This document shows positions 1 through 10,158 of a DNA stretch of 64,000 nucleotides, in pieces (the stretch's first letter is position 1; every line of letters starts with the position of its first letter). Made by a program: the position numbers and the translations under genes. The notes below the pieces were generated by a model. It did no database searches. It was not told the DNA's origin and saw nothing but the letters and a program-made list of their open reading frames with translations. Origin of the DNA: an uncultured Candidatus Melainabacteria bacterium (GTDB lineage: Bacteria; Cyanobacteriota; Vampirovibrionia; Gastranaerophilales; Gastranaerophilaceae); assembly GCA_949841365.1 (NCBI GenBank), contig CATKZI010000006.1, positions 62,001 through 126,000 on the forward strand, given 5' to 3'.

Positions 1-735
<735 letters not shown>

Positions 736-880
736 TTATATTTCTCCTTTACAAAACGGATTATATCAAAAACATATCCTTATAATCCTTCTTTGTAAAA
801 ATTTGTTAATAATATTATATATTATAACAAAATTTTTCCTTTAGTTGAGTTATAACTGGAGAAGGTAAGGAGTTGTCCAC

Positions 881-3800
881 GTGAAAATCAGTCTAAATTT
901 AAACCGGTCGAAAACAAATAATAACGTACAATTTGAAGGCTATAAGCCGGTTAAATCCAATACAGGTTCAAGAGAATTCGAGTTTAACTATGTTTATGAT
1001 GAAGATAAAAAAGACTGTTATTTAGAAATCTTCTTACTTGACAAAGATGCTGACGGCAACTGGTTTGTTACAGGTAAAAAAGACCCGTACGGCAACATAA
1101 AACCTCTGGAAAACACAAAGCATGAAGCTGAAGTATTACTTGAAAAAGGCAAAGCTACAAAAATTAATCTTGCTAAAGAATACGGAATCAGACCTGACCA
1201 GCCCTTCGCTTACCACTACAAACTTGTTCCGAAAGGACAAAAGAACGGAACTCCCGAATACAAAATCGACCCCGGAAATATAATCAATGATAAAGCTTCA
1301 AGCAACCGAGCTCACGAGATTTATAACTTTGTAACAGACAAACTTTCAACATCTACAAAAGCGGGAGCAATGAAACTTATTGTGCCCGACTTTAACAATG
1401 TAAGCTGGGTTTATGACGAAAACAACAAAATAGTACCTAACAAAGATATTGAACGTGCAAGAAAAACAAACAAAAACACCGCAAATAAAATCGGCGGTTC
1501 TCTTGCAGGTATTGAAAAAGACCTTGATAACGGCAAACTCGACAATTTCACAAGAATTATTACAACCCCTCTATTTACCGACGACAGCCTTTCAGCCCAT
1601 GCCTATTGGAACAAAAACAACTTTCAAATGGCACAAAGTTTAGGCAATATTAACAACTACGCTTCACTTCAAAGAAAACTGTTTGCCAAAGGTATCAACC
1701 TTGTATCAGACGGCGCTTATGTAAACGAAGGTCTTGAAGGCGTTCACTTCAAACATATTCTTCAGTGGGGTGAAAAATCACCTTACTTTAACTGGTTCAA
1801 AATTTCAGGACTTCAAGACAGCCCTTTGAATATGGGTGTATTCGGCAAAAGACTTGAACATGTAACTCACAGAATTGTTAACCCGAAATACGATATTAAA
1901 CAATCTCCTGACGGAACAATTAGAATTAATCCAAACAAAAACTATAAATCAAATCAGCCGACATATATTCAAATTTATGACGACAGACTTGTTGATGCCA
2001 CAAACCTTAGCGACAAACAATTAATCAGAGCTTACAACAAACTTGTTAAAAATAATCTTGAAATCAACAATCACAATGACACTGTTATTCCTTACAGCTT
2101 CCGTATTAATAATGAAACATACAAAAACAACGTAGAACATTTAATCGAATATAACAAAAGCGTTCCGAAAGAAAAACAATTAAAACTATATAGCGGTGAA
2201 GGTACTCGTGCGGTTTCTCAATTTGAATACTTCGGACTTGACGGCAAACACGAAAGCGGATTTGAAACCTGGGATGCAAACCCAGATATCGCAAAATTAA
2301 GTTTTGTTCAATCACATTCGGAAACTCAATCTTTGAAAAATATTAAAGACCCTGAAAAACGCGCAGAAATGAAAAAACTTCTAATTCAAAAAAATATGGA
2401 AGTTCAAGACTATGCAATTTCTTCAGCAAAATTCTGGACAAAGAAAACAAATCAGATTTTAACATTGAATGTCGCACAACATCTTCAAAATGTTGACGGA
2501 AAAAGTGCTAATGAAATTTACAACACAATTAAATCACTCTCTGACGGTAAAGTTTTACCTAAAAATCTTGATGTTAACGAACAAATCGTAAAAAATGTTT
2601 TAAGAAACAGATATAACCTTGCAAAATCAACTACTGACAGCAACTACAAAAACGCAATTTTACAGGGTTTGATGGATGTTCCTTTAGATTCAATTGAAGT
2701 CGGTGATGATATCGTATCAGTTCTTGCATCACCTTATATGACAAAAAGAGCAACAAAATATTCGCAAATCGGTGCTTCAAGATATGACATGTATAAAGAC
2801 GGCAACAAACACCTGACAGATGAATACAAAAAAGCATACAAAATGACTGATGACTTATACAAAAATGAAATGTCACAATTTGCCGTAAAAATTTTAGACG
2901 ATGTAGAAAAATCACTGCCAAAAGATAAAAAATTTCATGACGACAAAGGCAATACTACCGAATTCGGTAAATACGCAATCCCGCTTTTAACAGCAGAAAT
3001 CGCTAAATTTGCTATAATTAAAGGGGTTTCTCCTGACGCAAAACTCACATACAACCAAACAACAGGTGAAATCTCATATAAATATAATGAACTAAAAAAT
3101 ACCTCATTAATGGAAATGGGTATCATTGCTGACAGTCCTGAGGATGAAGCTGTTTCACTTGTAAAACACCTAAGACACAATATTAATAATATTAAAGATA
3201 CTGAAGATCTTAAAAAAGCATTAAAACAAACAATTAAAGGCACAAGCGCAGAAAGTTTCAAACTCGCAGAAATGATTGTAAGCCGTGCCCAAGGCGGTCT
3301 TGACTGGAGAATTGACGCAACAAAAGACATTGCAGATATTGAATCTTTGAGAAACGGTAAAACAAACTTTGAATTTACCTGGAACCAAATTATTAAATTT
3401 TGGACAAAATTCAGCGAAAACGTAAAACAATACCACCCTGATGCATATATCGCAGCTGAAATTACAGATGAAGATGATATATTCAATAAAGGCGGCGGCA
3501 GTACTGCAAGATTTTCATCTTCTAAAGAAGCTGTTAAAAAACTTATTAATGAAGCAGGTTTTACAACAACAGCAAACTACACATATTTATCATCAGGAAT
3601 TAACGAAATTTTCGGTAAACTATTCGATTTTGACGGCGAAAACAGCCCCGACAAAGGTTTAGAAAAAGGCGGAAAAGTTACAGATCAACTTGCAGGCTTC
3701 TTAACTTCAGGTCCGCTTGAATCAATAATCTATTCATACATATTTGCCGGTAACCACGATAAATGCCGCGCATTAGACGGTTATGCAATGGATATGGATA

Positions 3801-4990
3801 TGGTTTATGCCGACTTGACCGACAAAGGCAATTATAACTTGCGCCAAAGAGCATACAAAATACTTAATGCAGTTCCGTATGGAACAGAGCCGAATGCAGA
3901 CTCAGTTAACGGAGCTGATATGAGTAGAATCAGCCCGCTTGCTATCGCAAGATGCGAATCAATTTCAAGCGGTATGGGCAAAGCTATTAACCATATCGGA
4001 CTTGATCAAGGAAGAATTGATTATGTTTACGGCTTAATGTTAAAATCATTAAAAAACATTTCAAACAGCAAACATCTTGGTAAAGTTTTCGAAGCTGAAG
4101 GATTTGGTACAAAAGATTATCCTACAGCACTTAATATTGTTTTGGATGAAATGGCATATATTGCAGACAGTGAAGGTGACGGCAGATTAACAGATGAAGA
4201 AAGACAAAAACTCAAAAAACTTTCACTTGAAAAAATCATTGACCCTGCAATGTCAAAACTTTTGGGACATACAAAATTTTTAACAGCACTGACAGGAAAC
4301 CCGACACTTTATGCAGGTGATGAATACGGTGCAACAGGTTTTGAACATACAACCAAAAATATTACCGTACAAAACCGTAACATTATCCACGAAGAATGGG
4401 CAGATCCTGACAGCCCGGAATATCTTGACTTTGTAAAAAGATTTAAAGATTATATGGATTACCAATACAACCTTCGTACACGTCCTGAATTAGAGCCGTT
4501 GAATAACGGTACTCCATTTGTACTCAACAAACAAAAAGCAAAATTAAACGAAAAAGAAGTTGAAGTTTCTGCACTTCTCAGACAAAGTCCTGACGGAAGA
4601 ATGACAGTAACGGTATTCAATACGGAAGGTTTGACCCATAAATATGATGAATATTACTCTCCATCCGAAATTAAATTAAAATACATCGACCTTAACGGCG
4701 GTTCTGCCGATAAAGAAATGCAAAACGGCGGTTTGAAATCAGGCTTGGAATTCAAAGATGCTGTTACAGGCAAATCATATTGGGTAAATGATAAAAACCA
4801 GATTACAGGTCCTGACCAACAAGCAATAACAATTAATGACAGCGTGATGACTCTTTATCTTGTAAAAAAAGAACCGACATTCACAGGCAGACGCGTAATG
4901 TATAACCCGCAATACAATTTTGTATCAAGCCCTTATGCTCAAAAACAGGAAATTGTTTCAGGGTCAAAATTATCACTTGCAAATGTATAA
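881..4990 (+). CDS. Very large GH13 (alpha-amylase family)-like protein
   Basis: 1369 residues starting at GTG, with AAGGAG eight bases upstream. Alpha-amylase-type motifs are present but widely spaced: a region-I-like segment with D277 (LVSDGAYVNEG), the nucleophile region WRIDATKD with D812, the acid/base region AAEITDEDD with E860, and NPTLYAGDEYG near 1147. Usual GH13 enzymes have 100-150 residues between the first two; here more than 500 are inserted. There is no signal peptide, so a cytosolic role on stored or imported alpha-glucan is inferred. The N-terminus carries a VQFEG motif resembling the TFKG motifs of the 811-residue protein at 16528. Substrate and product are unknown. The GH13 relationship is fairly sure, the precise activity is not. 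Confidence 0.75.
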   Translation: MKISLNLNRSKTNNNVQFEGYKPVKSNTGSREFEFNYVYDEDKKDCYLEIFLLDKDADGNWFVTGKKDPYGNIKPLENTKHEAEVLLEKGKATKINLAKEYGIRPDQPFAYHYKLVPKGQKNGTPEYKIDPGNIINDKASSNRAHEIYNFVTDKLSTSTKAGAMKLIVPDFNNVSWVYDENNKIVPNKDIERARKTNKNTANKIGGSLAGIEKDLDNGKLDNFTRIITTPLFTDDSLSAHAYWNKNNFQMAQSLGNINNYASLQRKLFAKGINLVSDGAYVNEGLEGVHFKHILQWGEKSPYFNWFKISGLQDSPLNMGVFGKRLEHVTHRIVNPKYDIKQSPDGTIRINPNKNYKSNQPTYIQIYDDRLVDATNLSDKQLIRAYNKLVKNNLEINNHNDTVIPYSFRINNETYKNNVEHLIEYNKSVPKEKQLKLYSGEGTRAVSQFEYFGLDGKHESGFETWDANPDIAKLSFVQSHSETQSLKNIKDPEKRAEMKKLLIQKNMEVQDYAISSAKFWTKKTNQILTLNVAQHLQNVDGKSANEIYNTIKSLSDGKVLPKNLDVNEQIVKNVLRNRYNLAKSTTDSNYKNAILQGLMDVPLDSIEVGDDIVSVLASPYMTKRATKYSQIGASRYDMYKDGNKHLTDEYKKAYKMTDDLYKNEMSQFAVKILDDVEKSLPKDKKFHDDKGNTTEFGKYAIPLLTAEIAKFAIIKGVSPDAKLTYNQTTGEISYKYNELKNTSLMEMGIIADSPEDEAVSLVKHLRHNINNIKDTEDLKKALKQTIKGTSAESFKLAEMIVSRAQGGLDWRIDATKDIADIESLRNGKTNFEFTWNQIIKFWTKFSENVKQYHPDAYIAAEITDEDDIFNKGGGSTARFSSSKEAVKKLINEAGFTTTANYTYLSSGINEIFGKLFDFDGENSPDKGLEKGGKVTDQLAGFLTSGPLESIIYSYIFAGNHDKCRALDGYAMDMDMVYADLTDKGNYNLRQRAYKILNAVPYGTEPNADSVNGADMSRISPLAIARCESISSGMGKAINHIGLDQGRIDYVYGLMLKSLKNISNSKHLGKVFEAEGFGTKDYPTALNIVLDEMAYIADSEGDGRLTDEERQKLKKLSLEKIIDPAMSKLLGHTKFLTALTGNPTLYAGDEYGATGFEHTTKNITVQNRNIIHEEWADPDSPEYLDFVKRFKDYMDYQYNLRTRPELEPLNNGTPFVLNKQKAKLNEKEVEVSALLRQSPDGRMTVTVFNTEGLTHKYDEYYSPSEIKLKYIDLNGGSADKEMQNGGLKSGLEFKDAVTGKSYWVNDKNQITGPDQQAITINDSVMTLYLVKKEPTFTGRRVMYNPQYNFVSSPYAQKQEIVSGSKLSLANV

Positions 4991-5027
4991 TATTCCATGT
5001 TAATATCTTTAACGGAGGTATATTAAT

Positions 5028-5755
5028 ATGTTAATGAAAAAAGCTCAAAACTGCCCCCCCCCCGCAAGCTTCGCATTATAAGCGCGTTTACACTTGCTGA
5101 AGTCCTTATTACTTTAGGGATTATCGGTGTTGTTGCAGCAATGACCATTCCTAATATAGTTGCAAATTATCAAAAAAAAGTTACTGTTGAACAATTAAAA
5201 GCTGCATATAATATTTTTTCTAATGCAATTGCACAAGCTGAAGAAGATTATTTATCTCCTATCATTGTCCCTAGCGACATAGGAAACTACACAACTAAAA
5301 TGTCTGCATTGTATTTTGAGCCATATATAAAAGGTATAAGTCCATACCCTAAAAAAGTGATTATAGTAAAATGTCCTGATAAAAAAACAAGAGCTCTGGG
5401 GTTTTCAGGAGGGAGTTACGAAGATCCGAAATGTTTGGCAAATGGAATCTGTTATAAAATGTATCGCCATGCTACAGGTTATATAACTTTATATATAGAT
5501 TTAAACGGTCCAAAAGGTCCAAACATTATGGGTAGAGATAATTTTATATTTGACATGACAGCTCCTTACTCCACAAAATGTGTTTATGGCGGTGGATATC
5601 ATTGCATAGTCGCACCGCATCCATATGTTGAAGGAAGTTGGTCAGCATTCGGCAGAACAATAGATGGGAATTGTAGCAAAAATTCTGACGGGAGCACCTG
5701 CGCATCAAAAATAATCCTTGACGGCTGGCAGATTGCTCCGGATTACCCATGGTAA
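5028..5755 (+). CDS. Pilin-like protein with the reading frame broken at a C10 tract
   Basis: A type IV pilin/pseudopilin-like protein in two frames. Initiation signals are good: GGAGG at 5014-5018, then ATG at 5028. That frame gives a leader MLMKKAQNC, prolines from C10 at 5054-5063, then stops at TAA 5079. The pilin frame begins SAFTLAEVLITLGIIG at 5081 and runs to 5755 without any ATG, GTG or TTG before 5141, which is too late to include the membrane helix. One extra C, two fewer, or a -1 ribosomal slip joins them. The mature part has a prepilin site (SA before F), Glu5, DLNGPKGPN and a C-terminal Cys pair ending in DGWQI. It may be phase-variable, recoded or a fresh mutation. Confidence 0.8.
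5054..5063 (+). repeat. C10 homopolymer in pilin leader
   Basis: A run of ten C, the longest C run noticed in this AT-rich window, lies between a good SD/ATG and the prepilin motif. Its flanks match the block at 59184-59207 in the second frame-broken pilin gene. Confidence 0.9.
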
Positions 5756-5805
5756 AATATCATCAAAACTTTTCGGCAGGGCGAAAAAACGATTATCCGT
5801 GGTAA
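5741..5805 (+). repeat. Short direct repeat of the pilin 3' end
   Basis: The last five codons of the pilin gene (DYPW and stop, 5741-5755) recur at 5791-5805 with 13 of 15 bases matching, ending directly at the ychF stop. The second copy is not in frame with the first. It may be the remnant of a duplicated pilin gene end; chance is not excluded. Confidence 0.45.
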
Positions 5806-6903
5806 TTAAACCGCAAATCTGAAATGAACCAAATCTCCGTCTTGAACAATGTAATCTTTGCCCTCGAGACGCGTTACACCTTTATCTTTGCAGGCTGTAT
5901 ATGAGCCGTTTTTAACAAATTCCTCATAAGGTGTAATTTCAGCTCTGATAAATCCTTTTTCAAAATCAGTATGGATTACACCTGCAGCCTGCGGTGCTTT
6001 TGCACCGGCAGGTATAGTCCATGCGTGGACCTCTTTTTCACCCGCAGTGATAAATGTTCTCAAATTCAAAAGTTTGTATACGGATTTAATCATTCTGTTA
6101 ATTCCGCTATCGTCAATTCCAAGCTCTGATAAATATTCTTTAGCTTCATCTGCACCAAGTTCGGCAAGTTCTTCTTCAATTTTCGCAGAAATTAAAACAA
6201 CTTCGGCATTATGTTTTGACGCGTATTCTTTAACCTGTTGAGTGTATGCATTTCCGTCTTTCAAATCATACTCGGATACATTTGCCGCATAAATAACGGG
6301 TTTAGTTGACATCAGGTTAAGCTGTTTTACAACAGGGATTTCATCCTCGTCAAAATAATCTTTCACATTAATAAATGAGGCATTTTCAAGAAGTTTTTGC
6401 ATTTTTTCCAAAACAGAAAGCAACAGAAGCGCATTTTTATCTCCCGATTTTGCGGTTTTTGAAACTTTTGCGATTTGTTTTTCGACAGATGCCATATCCG
6501 CAAGTGCAAGTTCTGTATTAATAACTTCAATATCATCAAGCGGATTTACTTTACCTGCAACGTGAATGGTATTCGGATCGTCAAAACATCTTACAACCTG
6601 AATAATAGCATCAACTTCTCTGATATTGTGCAAGAATTGGTTTCCCAAGCCTTCACCTTTGCTTGCGCCCTTAACAAGACCTGCAATGTCGACAAATTCA
6701 ATTGCTGTCGGAATAATCACATCTGTTTTACAAAGTTTTGCAAGTATATCAAGTCTTTCATCAGGCACATTAACAACGCCGACATTAGGTTCTATCGTAC
6801 AAAACGGGTAATTTGCACTCTGCGCGTTTTTTGCACTTGTTAAAGCATTAAATAAAGTTGATTTTCCGACATTCGGAAGTCCTACTATTCCTGTTCTAAG
6901 CAT
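5806..6903 (-). CDS. ychF: Redox-regulated ATPase YchF (Obg-like GTPase family)
   Basis: A ribosome-associated P-loop ATPase of the Obg superfamily that prefers ATP and is linked to translation and oxidative-stress control. The protein is 365 residues, normal for the family. It opens MLRTGIVGLPNVGKSTLFNAL with the Walker A motif, followed by YPFCTIEPNVG and FVDIAGLVKGASKGEGLGNQFL, and ends with the TGS-like part (YIVQDGDLVHFRF). The start at 6903 is preferred over upstream possibilities because AAGGAAA lies just upstream and it matches the family N-terminus. Its start is two bases after the aroF stop, so the two are co-transcribed and its SD lies inside aroF. Confidence 0.96.
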   Translation of the reverse strand: MLRTGIVGLPNVGKSTLFNALTSAKNAQSANYPFCTIEPNVGVVNVPDERLDILAKLCKTDVIIPTAIEFVDIAGLVKGASKGEGLGNQFLHNIREVDAIIQVVRCFDDPNTIHVAGKVNPLDDIEVINTELALADMASVEKQIAKVSKTAKSGDKNALLLLSVLEKMQKLLENASFINVKDYFDEDEIPVVKQLNLMSTKPVIYAANVSEYDLKDGNAYTQQVKEYASKHNAEVVLISAKIEEELAELGADEAKEYLSELGIDDSGINRMIKSVYKLLNLRTFITAGEKEVHAWTIPAGAKAPQAAGVIHTDFEKGFIRAEITPYEEFVKNGSYTACKDKGVTRLEGKDYIVQDGDLVHFRFAV

Positions 6904-6905
6904 AT

Positions 6906-7964
6906 TTATATTTCCTTTACTACATTTGCAGACAAGCATTCTTTTTCATAATGAAGTCTGTCCGTTAATTCGTTAATCCTTCCCATAACCTCTTTAAACA
7001 TAGGTATCGGTAAACTTTGTTTTCCATCAGACAAGGCATTTTCAGGGTCATGGTGAACCTCAATCATTACACCGTCTGCCCCGACAATCAATCCCGCTTT
7101 TGCCATAGGTTCAATCAAATATCTCTGACCTGTACCGTGGCTCGGGTCAACAATTATCGGAAGATGTGAGTATTTTTTAATAACGGGAATTGAAGCAATA
7201 TCCATAACGTTGCGCGTAAATGCACTGTCAAAACTTCTGATACCGCGTTCACAAAGGATTACATTATGATTTCCGTTATACATAATGTGTTCCGCCGCAA
7301 GAAGAAATTCTCTGATTGTACTTGCCAAACCGCGTTTTAATATTACAGGCTTATTACATTTGCCAACAGCGTGAAGAAGCTTAAAGTTTTGAACATTTCT
7401 TGCACCGATTTGCAAAACATCAATATAGTCACACATCAAATCCAAATCTGATGCGTCCATAACCTCAGATACAGTAAGCAAGCCTGTTTCGTCAGCAGCA
7501 TTTCTCATATATTTGAGAGCTTTTTCGCCGTAACCCTGAAAATCATAAGGAGAAGTTCTGGGCTTAAACGCACCGCCTCTTAAGAATTGGCATCCCATTT
7601 CTTTTGCGGCATAAGCTACTTTCAACAAACCGTCATAATCTTCTTCGATTGAACATGGTCCAACCATTGCAACCGGCTTATTATTCCCGCCGATTTTCAC
7701 ACCGTTAGAAAACTCAATTACCGTATCTTCAGATTTTAAATCGCGGGAAGCAAGTCTGAACGGTTCTCTTATAACCTTAACTTCTTTTACACCGTCAAAT
7801 GCAGCAATTCTTCCGGGAGTAACTGTTGTTTTATCGCCGAGTGCATCGATAACAGTATGTACCTCTCCGCGGTTAAATCTTATTTCAAATCCGTTTGATT
7901 TTAAAAATTCTATTACTCTTTGAACTTGAGCTTCTGAAGCCTTTGGCTCCATAATTATAATCAT
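6906..7964 (-). CDS. aroF: 3-deoxy-7-phosphoheptulonate synthase (DAHP synthase)
   Basis: Condenses phosphoenolpyruvate with erythrose 4-phosphate in the first step of the shikimate pathway. 352 residues from ATG at 7964, with AAGGAG nine bases upstream. An N-terminal ferredoxin-like regulatory domain (about 1-75) precedes the barrel with [45 protein letters not shown] and DPSHGTGQ. This is the type I AroA-beta layout seen in Thermotoga and many Firmicutes; the N-terminal domain usually mediates aromatic amino-acid feedback. It leads the minus-strand pair with ychF. Confidence 0.95.
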   Translation of the reverse strand: MIIIMEPKASEAQVQRVIEFLKSNGFEIRFNRGEVHTVIDALGDKTTVTPGRIAAFDGVKEVKVIREPFRLASRDLKSEDTVIEFSNGVKIGGNNKPVAMVGPCSIEEDYDGLLKVAYAAKEMGCQFLRGGAFKPRTSPYDFQGYGEKALKYMRNAADETGLLTVSEVMDASDLDLMCDYIDVLQIGARNVQNFKLLHAVGKCNKPVILKRGLASTIREFLLAAEHIMYNGNHNVILCERGIRSFDSAFTRNVMDIASIPVIKKYSHLPIIVDPSHGTGQRYLIEPMAKAGLIVGADGVMIEVHHDPENALSDGKQSLPIPMFKEVMGRINELTDRLHYEKECLSANVVKEI

Positions 7965-8005
7965 ACTTATCTCCTTGTACAAGAAGCATAACACAAACCT
8001 GCAGG

Positions 8006-8518
8006 TTAAGCAATTTTGCTCATCATATCAAGTGCAGGGAAATATTTCGGAAGAATTTGAAGGCAGTCTTCTGCAGATTTGCGAGCCATTTCAAAATCGC
8101 CTTTATTATAATAAATATATGCAAGCAGATAATGCAGTTCGGGATCATGCCAGAAATAACTTTTGGCTTTTTCCAGAAAAAACAATGCTTGGGGTTCAAG
8201 TTTATTATTATATAGAACACGTCCGATAAACTTATAAACCTCCGGATTTATCGTAAACATAAAGTCACAGTAGCGTATAACCTTTTCAACATATTCACCC
8301 TTAAAATGCTGTATCAAAATATTCAAATCTATTTCAAGAAAATTTCTAATCTGGAAATAAGTAGGATATTCTCTTACATCTCCCTTTATCAGGGAAATCA
8401 TAAACAATGCCCAACTTGCACGGGTATCCTGCTCTTTTATAAGTTGAAAATTTTTCGCTGCTTCTTCCAAATCTTCATTAATCAAACAGTTATATGCATT
8501 TTCAAGAATATTTTTCAT
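8006..8518 (-). CDS. Tetratricopeptide-repeat protein
   Basis: 170 residues, no signal peptide. Helical TPR-like repeats are visible: an N-terminal pair (ENAYNCLINEDLEEAAKNFQ), then LEKAKSYFWHDPELHYLLAYIYYNKGDFEMARKSAEDCLQILP, split here only for reading, which has the classical YY-KG-A spacing. The ATG at 8518 follows the TGA of the upstream TPR gene by one base, so translation is probably coupled. Cytosolic scaffold is likely; no enzymatic motif seen. The partner is probably the secreted TPR protein encoded just upstream. Confidence 0.75.
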   Translation of the reverse strand: MKNILENAYNCLINEDLEEAAKNFQLIKEQDTRASWALFMISLIKGDVREYPTYFQIRNFLEIDLNILIQHFKGEYVEKVIRYCDFMFTINPEVYKFIGRVLYNNKLEPQALFFLEKAKSYFWHDPELHYLLAYIYYNKGDFEMARKSAEDCLQILPKYFPALDMMSKIA

Positions 8519-8519
8519 A

Positions 8520-9482
8520 TCAATATCTGTTGTTGTTATTACCGTTAAAATCCAAATCAGACATCATTGAATTCATCATCATAGCCTGCATAAAACGCGG
8601 GTCTATATTTTCACCGTTCTGCGCTTTTGTCATAAGAATGGGGAGCACATTCATCATACTGTTATTATTGTTGTTATTGTTTCCGAGAAGCATACTCATT
8701 TCAGCCATTCGCGGATCTTGATATTGCGCGAATTGAGCATAAGGATTATCTTGCTGAACCGTAAGGTTAAGTCCTGCGTCTTTAAGAGTTTTAACAGCCT
8801 GAAGAATTTCTTCATCGCTTACCATTGCAATTTTTTCGGTTTCTTCAACATATGATTGATTATTATGTTTAGTATCAAATTCTTTAATTTTTTCAATATC
8901 TTTATGTTCCAAATCTTCTTTTTTATTAATTGTTTCTTTAATATTATTCAATTCTTTTTGCTTAACTTCACCGTTAAGTTGAGGGGACAAACCGTTACCG
9001 TAAGGTGAATTAATAAATTTATCCAATTCATCTTGTTCTTCTGTATTTTCTGCCTGACATTTAGGTCCGCCCGTCAAACAGTCTCTGCCTTTTTCCGCAT
9101 AATCATATAAATATGAATTAGGGTTAAGGGCAAGAACTTTTTCATAAGCTTCAACAGCTTCGTTCTGCATATCAACATGAGTATAAGCCATTGCCATGTA
9201 ATAATATGCAACCGCATTTGACGGTTGTTTTTTTACAAGAGAAAACAACTCTTGCAAACATCCCGAATAGTTTCCTGCATTGTATTTAGAAACTGCACTT
9301 TTTATATTCGCATTCGGATAATAAATTGTATCTTTATCCAATCCTGACACTGTTTTTTGTTCTTGTTCCTGTTCCTGTTTTTGTGCTTCAAGACGTTTCG
9401 CACGTTTTGAGTTATCTGCACTATATGCACAAAGTGAGTTTAAAACTAATGTAAATGCTATTAAAAAAACTATTTTTTTCAT
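8520..9482 (-). CDS. Secreted TPR protein with asparagine runs
   Basis: 320 residues from ATG at 9482 (AAGGA upstream). The signal peptide is KKIVFLIAFTLVLNSLCAYSA, with probable cleavage near SA-DN. A Q/E/K stretch (QKQEQEQEQ) follows, then TPR repeats around residues 50-115 (YYYMAMAYTHVDMQNEAVEAYE). The middle is charged, and the C-terminal quarter is M/N-rich with a run of six Asn (NNNNNNS) and an NNNN end. It is probably periplasmic and forms an operon with the next TPR gene. Function unknown. The Asn runs are encoded by slip-prone AAT/AAC repeats near 8660-8690. Confidence 0.7.
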   Translation of the reverse strand: MKKIVFLIAFTLVLNSLCAYSADNSKRAKRLEAQKQEQEQEQKTVSGLDKDTIYYPNANIKSAVSKYNAGNYSGCLQELFSLVKKQPSNAVAYYYMAMAYTHVDMQNEAVEAYEKVLALNPNSYLYDYAEKGRDCLTGGPKCQAENTEEQDELDKFINSPYGNGLSPQLNGEVKQKELNNIKETINKKEDLEHKDIEKIKEFDTKHNNQSYVEETEKIAMVSDEEILQAVKTLKDAGLNLTVQQDNPYAQFAQYQDPRMAEMSMLLGNNNNNNNSMMNVLPILMTKAQNGENIDPRFMQAMMMNSMMSDLDFNGNNNNRY

Positions 9483-9606
9483 ATCCTGTTCCTTATTAAT
9501 TATTATTTTAATTAAGTCAAGTATATAATTATTCTTTGAAAAATTCATAATATAAATATATGATTTATCTTACCTGACAATATAATAAAACAAATTTATA
9601 CAAAGC

Positions 9607-10158
9607 CTAATGTCGCGGGTGGAGCGGCACGCTCCATTTGCATCCGCAATAATGCTGTCTGTATAAATTCAACTCTTTAGAAATTCTATTTGTTTTCAAA
9701 AAACCGTCTTTCTTCTTAAAATCAACAGCCAAATATTCTATTCCCGTTTCCGATGCAATTTTTTCACCTATTGAGGTAAGTTTTGAAAAGTTTTTATGCG
9801 GACTTATAACAATTGATGTTGTAAATTTATCAACGCCGATTGACTTTGCGAACTCCGCAGTTTTTCTTAATCTCAATTCAAAACATTTATCACATCTTAA
9901 ACCTTTTTCAGGCTCATTTTCAAACCCTTTGACAAAATTATAGTAATCATCGGGGTTATATTCACCCTCAACAAGCTCACATCCAAAATGTTCACATAAA
10001 ATTTTCTGAGCCTCAAGACGTCTTTGATATTCCTCACAAGGGTAAATATTAGGATTATAAAAATACACACAAACCTGATATCCCATATCATTTAAATAAG
10101 ATATGGGATATCCCGAACATATTGCACAGCAGGCATGCAAAACTATCTTTTCGCCCAT
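9607..10158 (-). CDS. queH: Epoxyqueuosine reductase QueH
   Basis: Reduces epoxyqueuosine to queuosine in tRNA; it is the cobalamin-independent alternative to QueG. The 183 residues carry the family cysteines in order: HACCAICSGY at the N-terminus, RCDKCFELRL in the middle and QHYCGCKWS near the C-terminus, fitting the Fe-S and metal ligands of QueH. The start overlaps the VKOR-DsbA gene by 16 nt, so the two share a transcript. A B12-independent enzyme fits an organism whose nrdDG lies behind a cobalamin riboswitch. Confidence 0.92.
   Translation of the reverse strand: MGEKIVLHACCAICSGYPISYLNDMGYQVCVYFYNPNIYPCEEYQRRLEAQKILCEHFGCELVEGEYNPDDYYNFVKGFENEPEKGLRCDKCFELRLRKTAEFAKSIGVDKFTTSIVISPHKNFSKLTSIGEKIASETGIEYLAVDFKKKDGFLKTNRISKELNLYRQHYCGCKWSVPLHPRH

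Noticed and set aside
5141-5755. Internal ATG as the true start of the first pilin
   Set aside because: It would remove the prepilin motif and most of the membrane helix, and no SD precedes it. The same applies to 59261 in the second broken pilin.
7996-8007. AACCTGCAGGTT palindrome as an operator
   Set aside because: A single 12-bp palindrome over a stop codon, too short and isolated to support a regulatory claim.
8650-8690. Asparagine run as a phase-variation site
   Set aside because: The repeat is made of codon triplets, so length changes keep the frame; it only alters Asn number.
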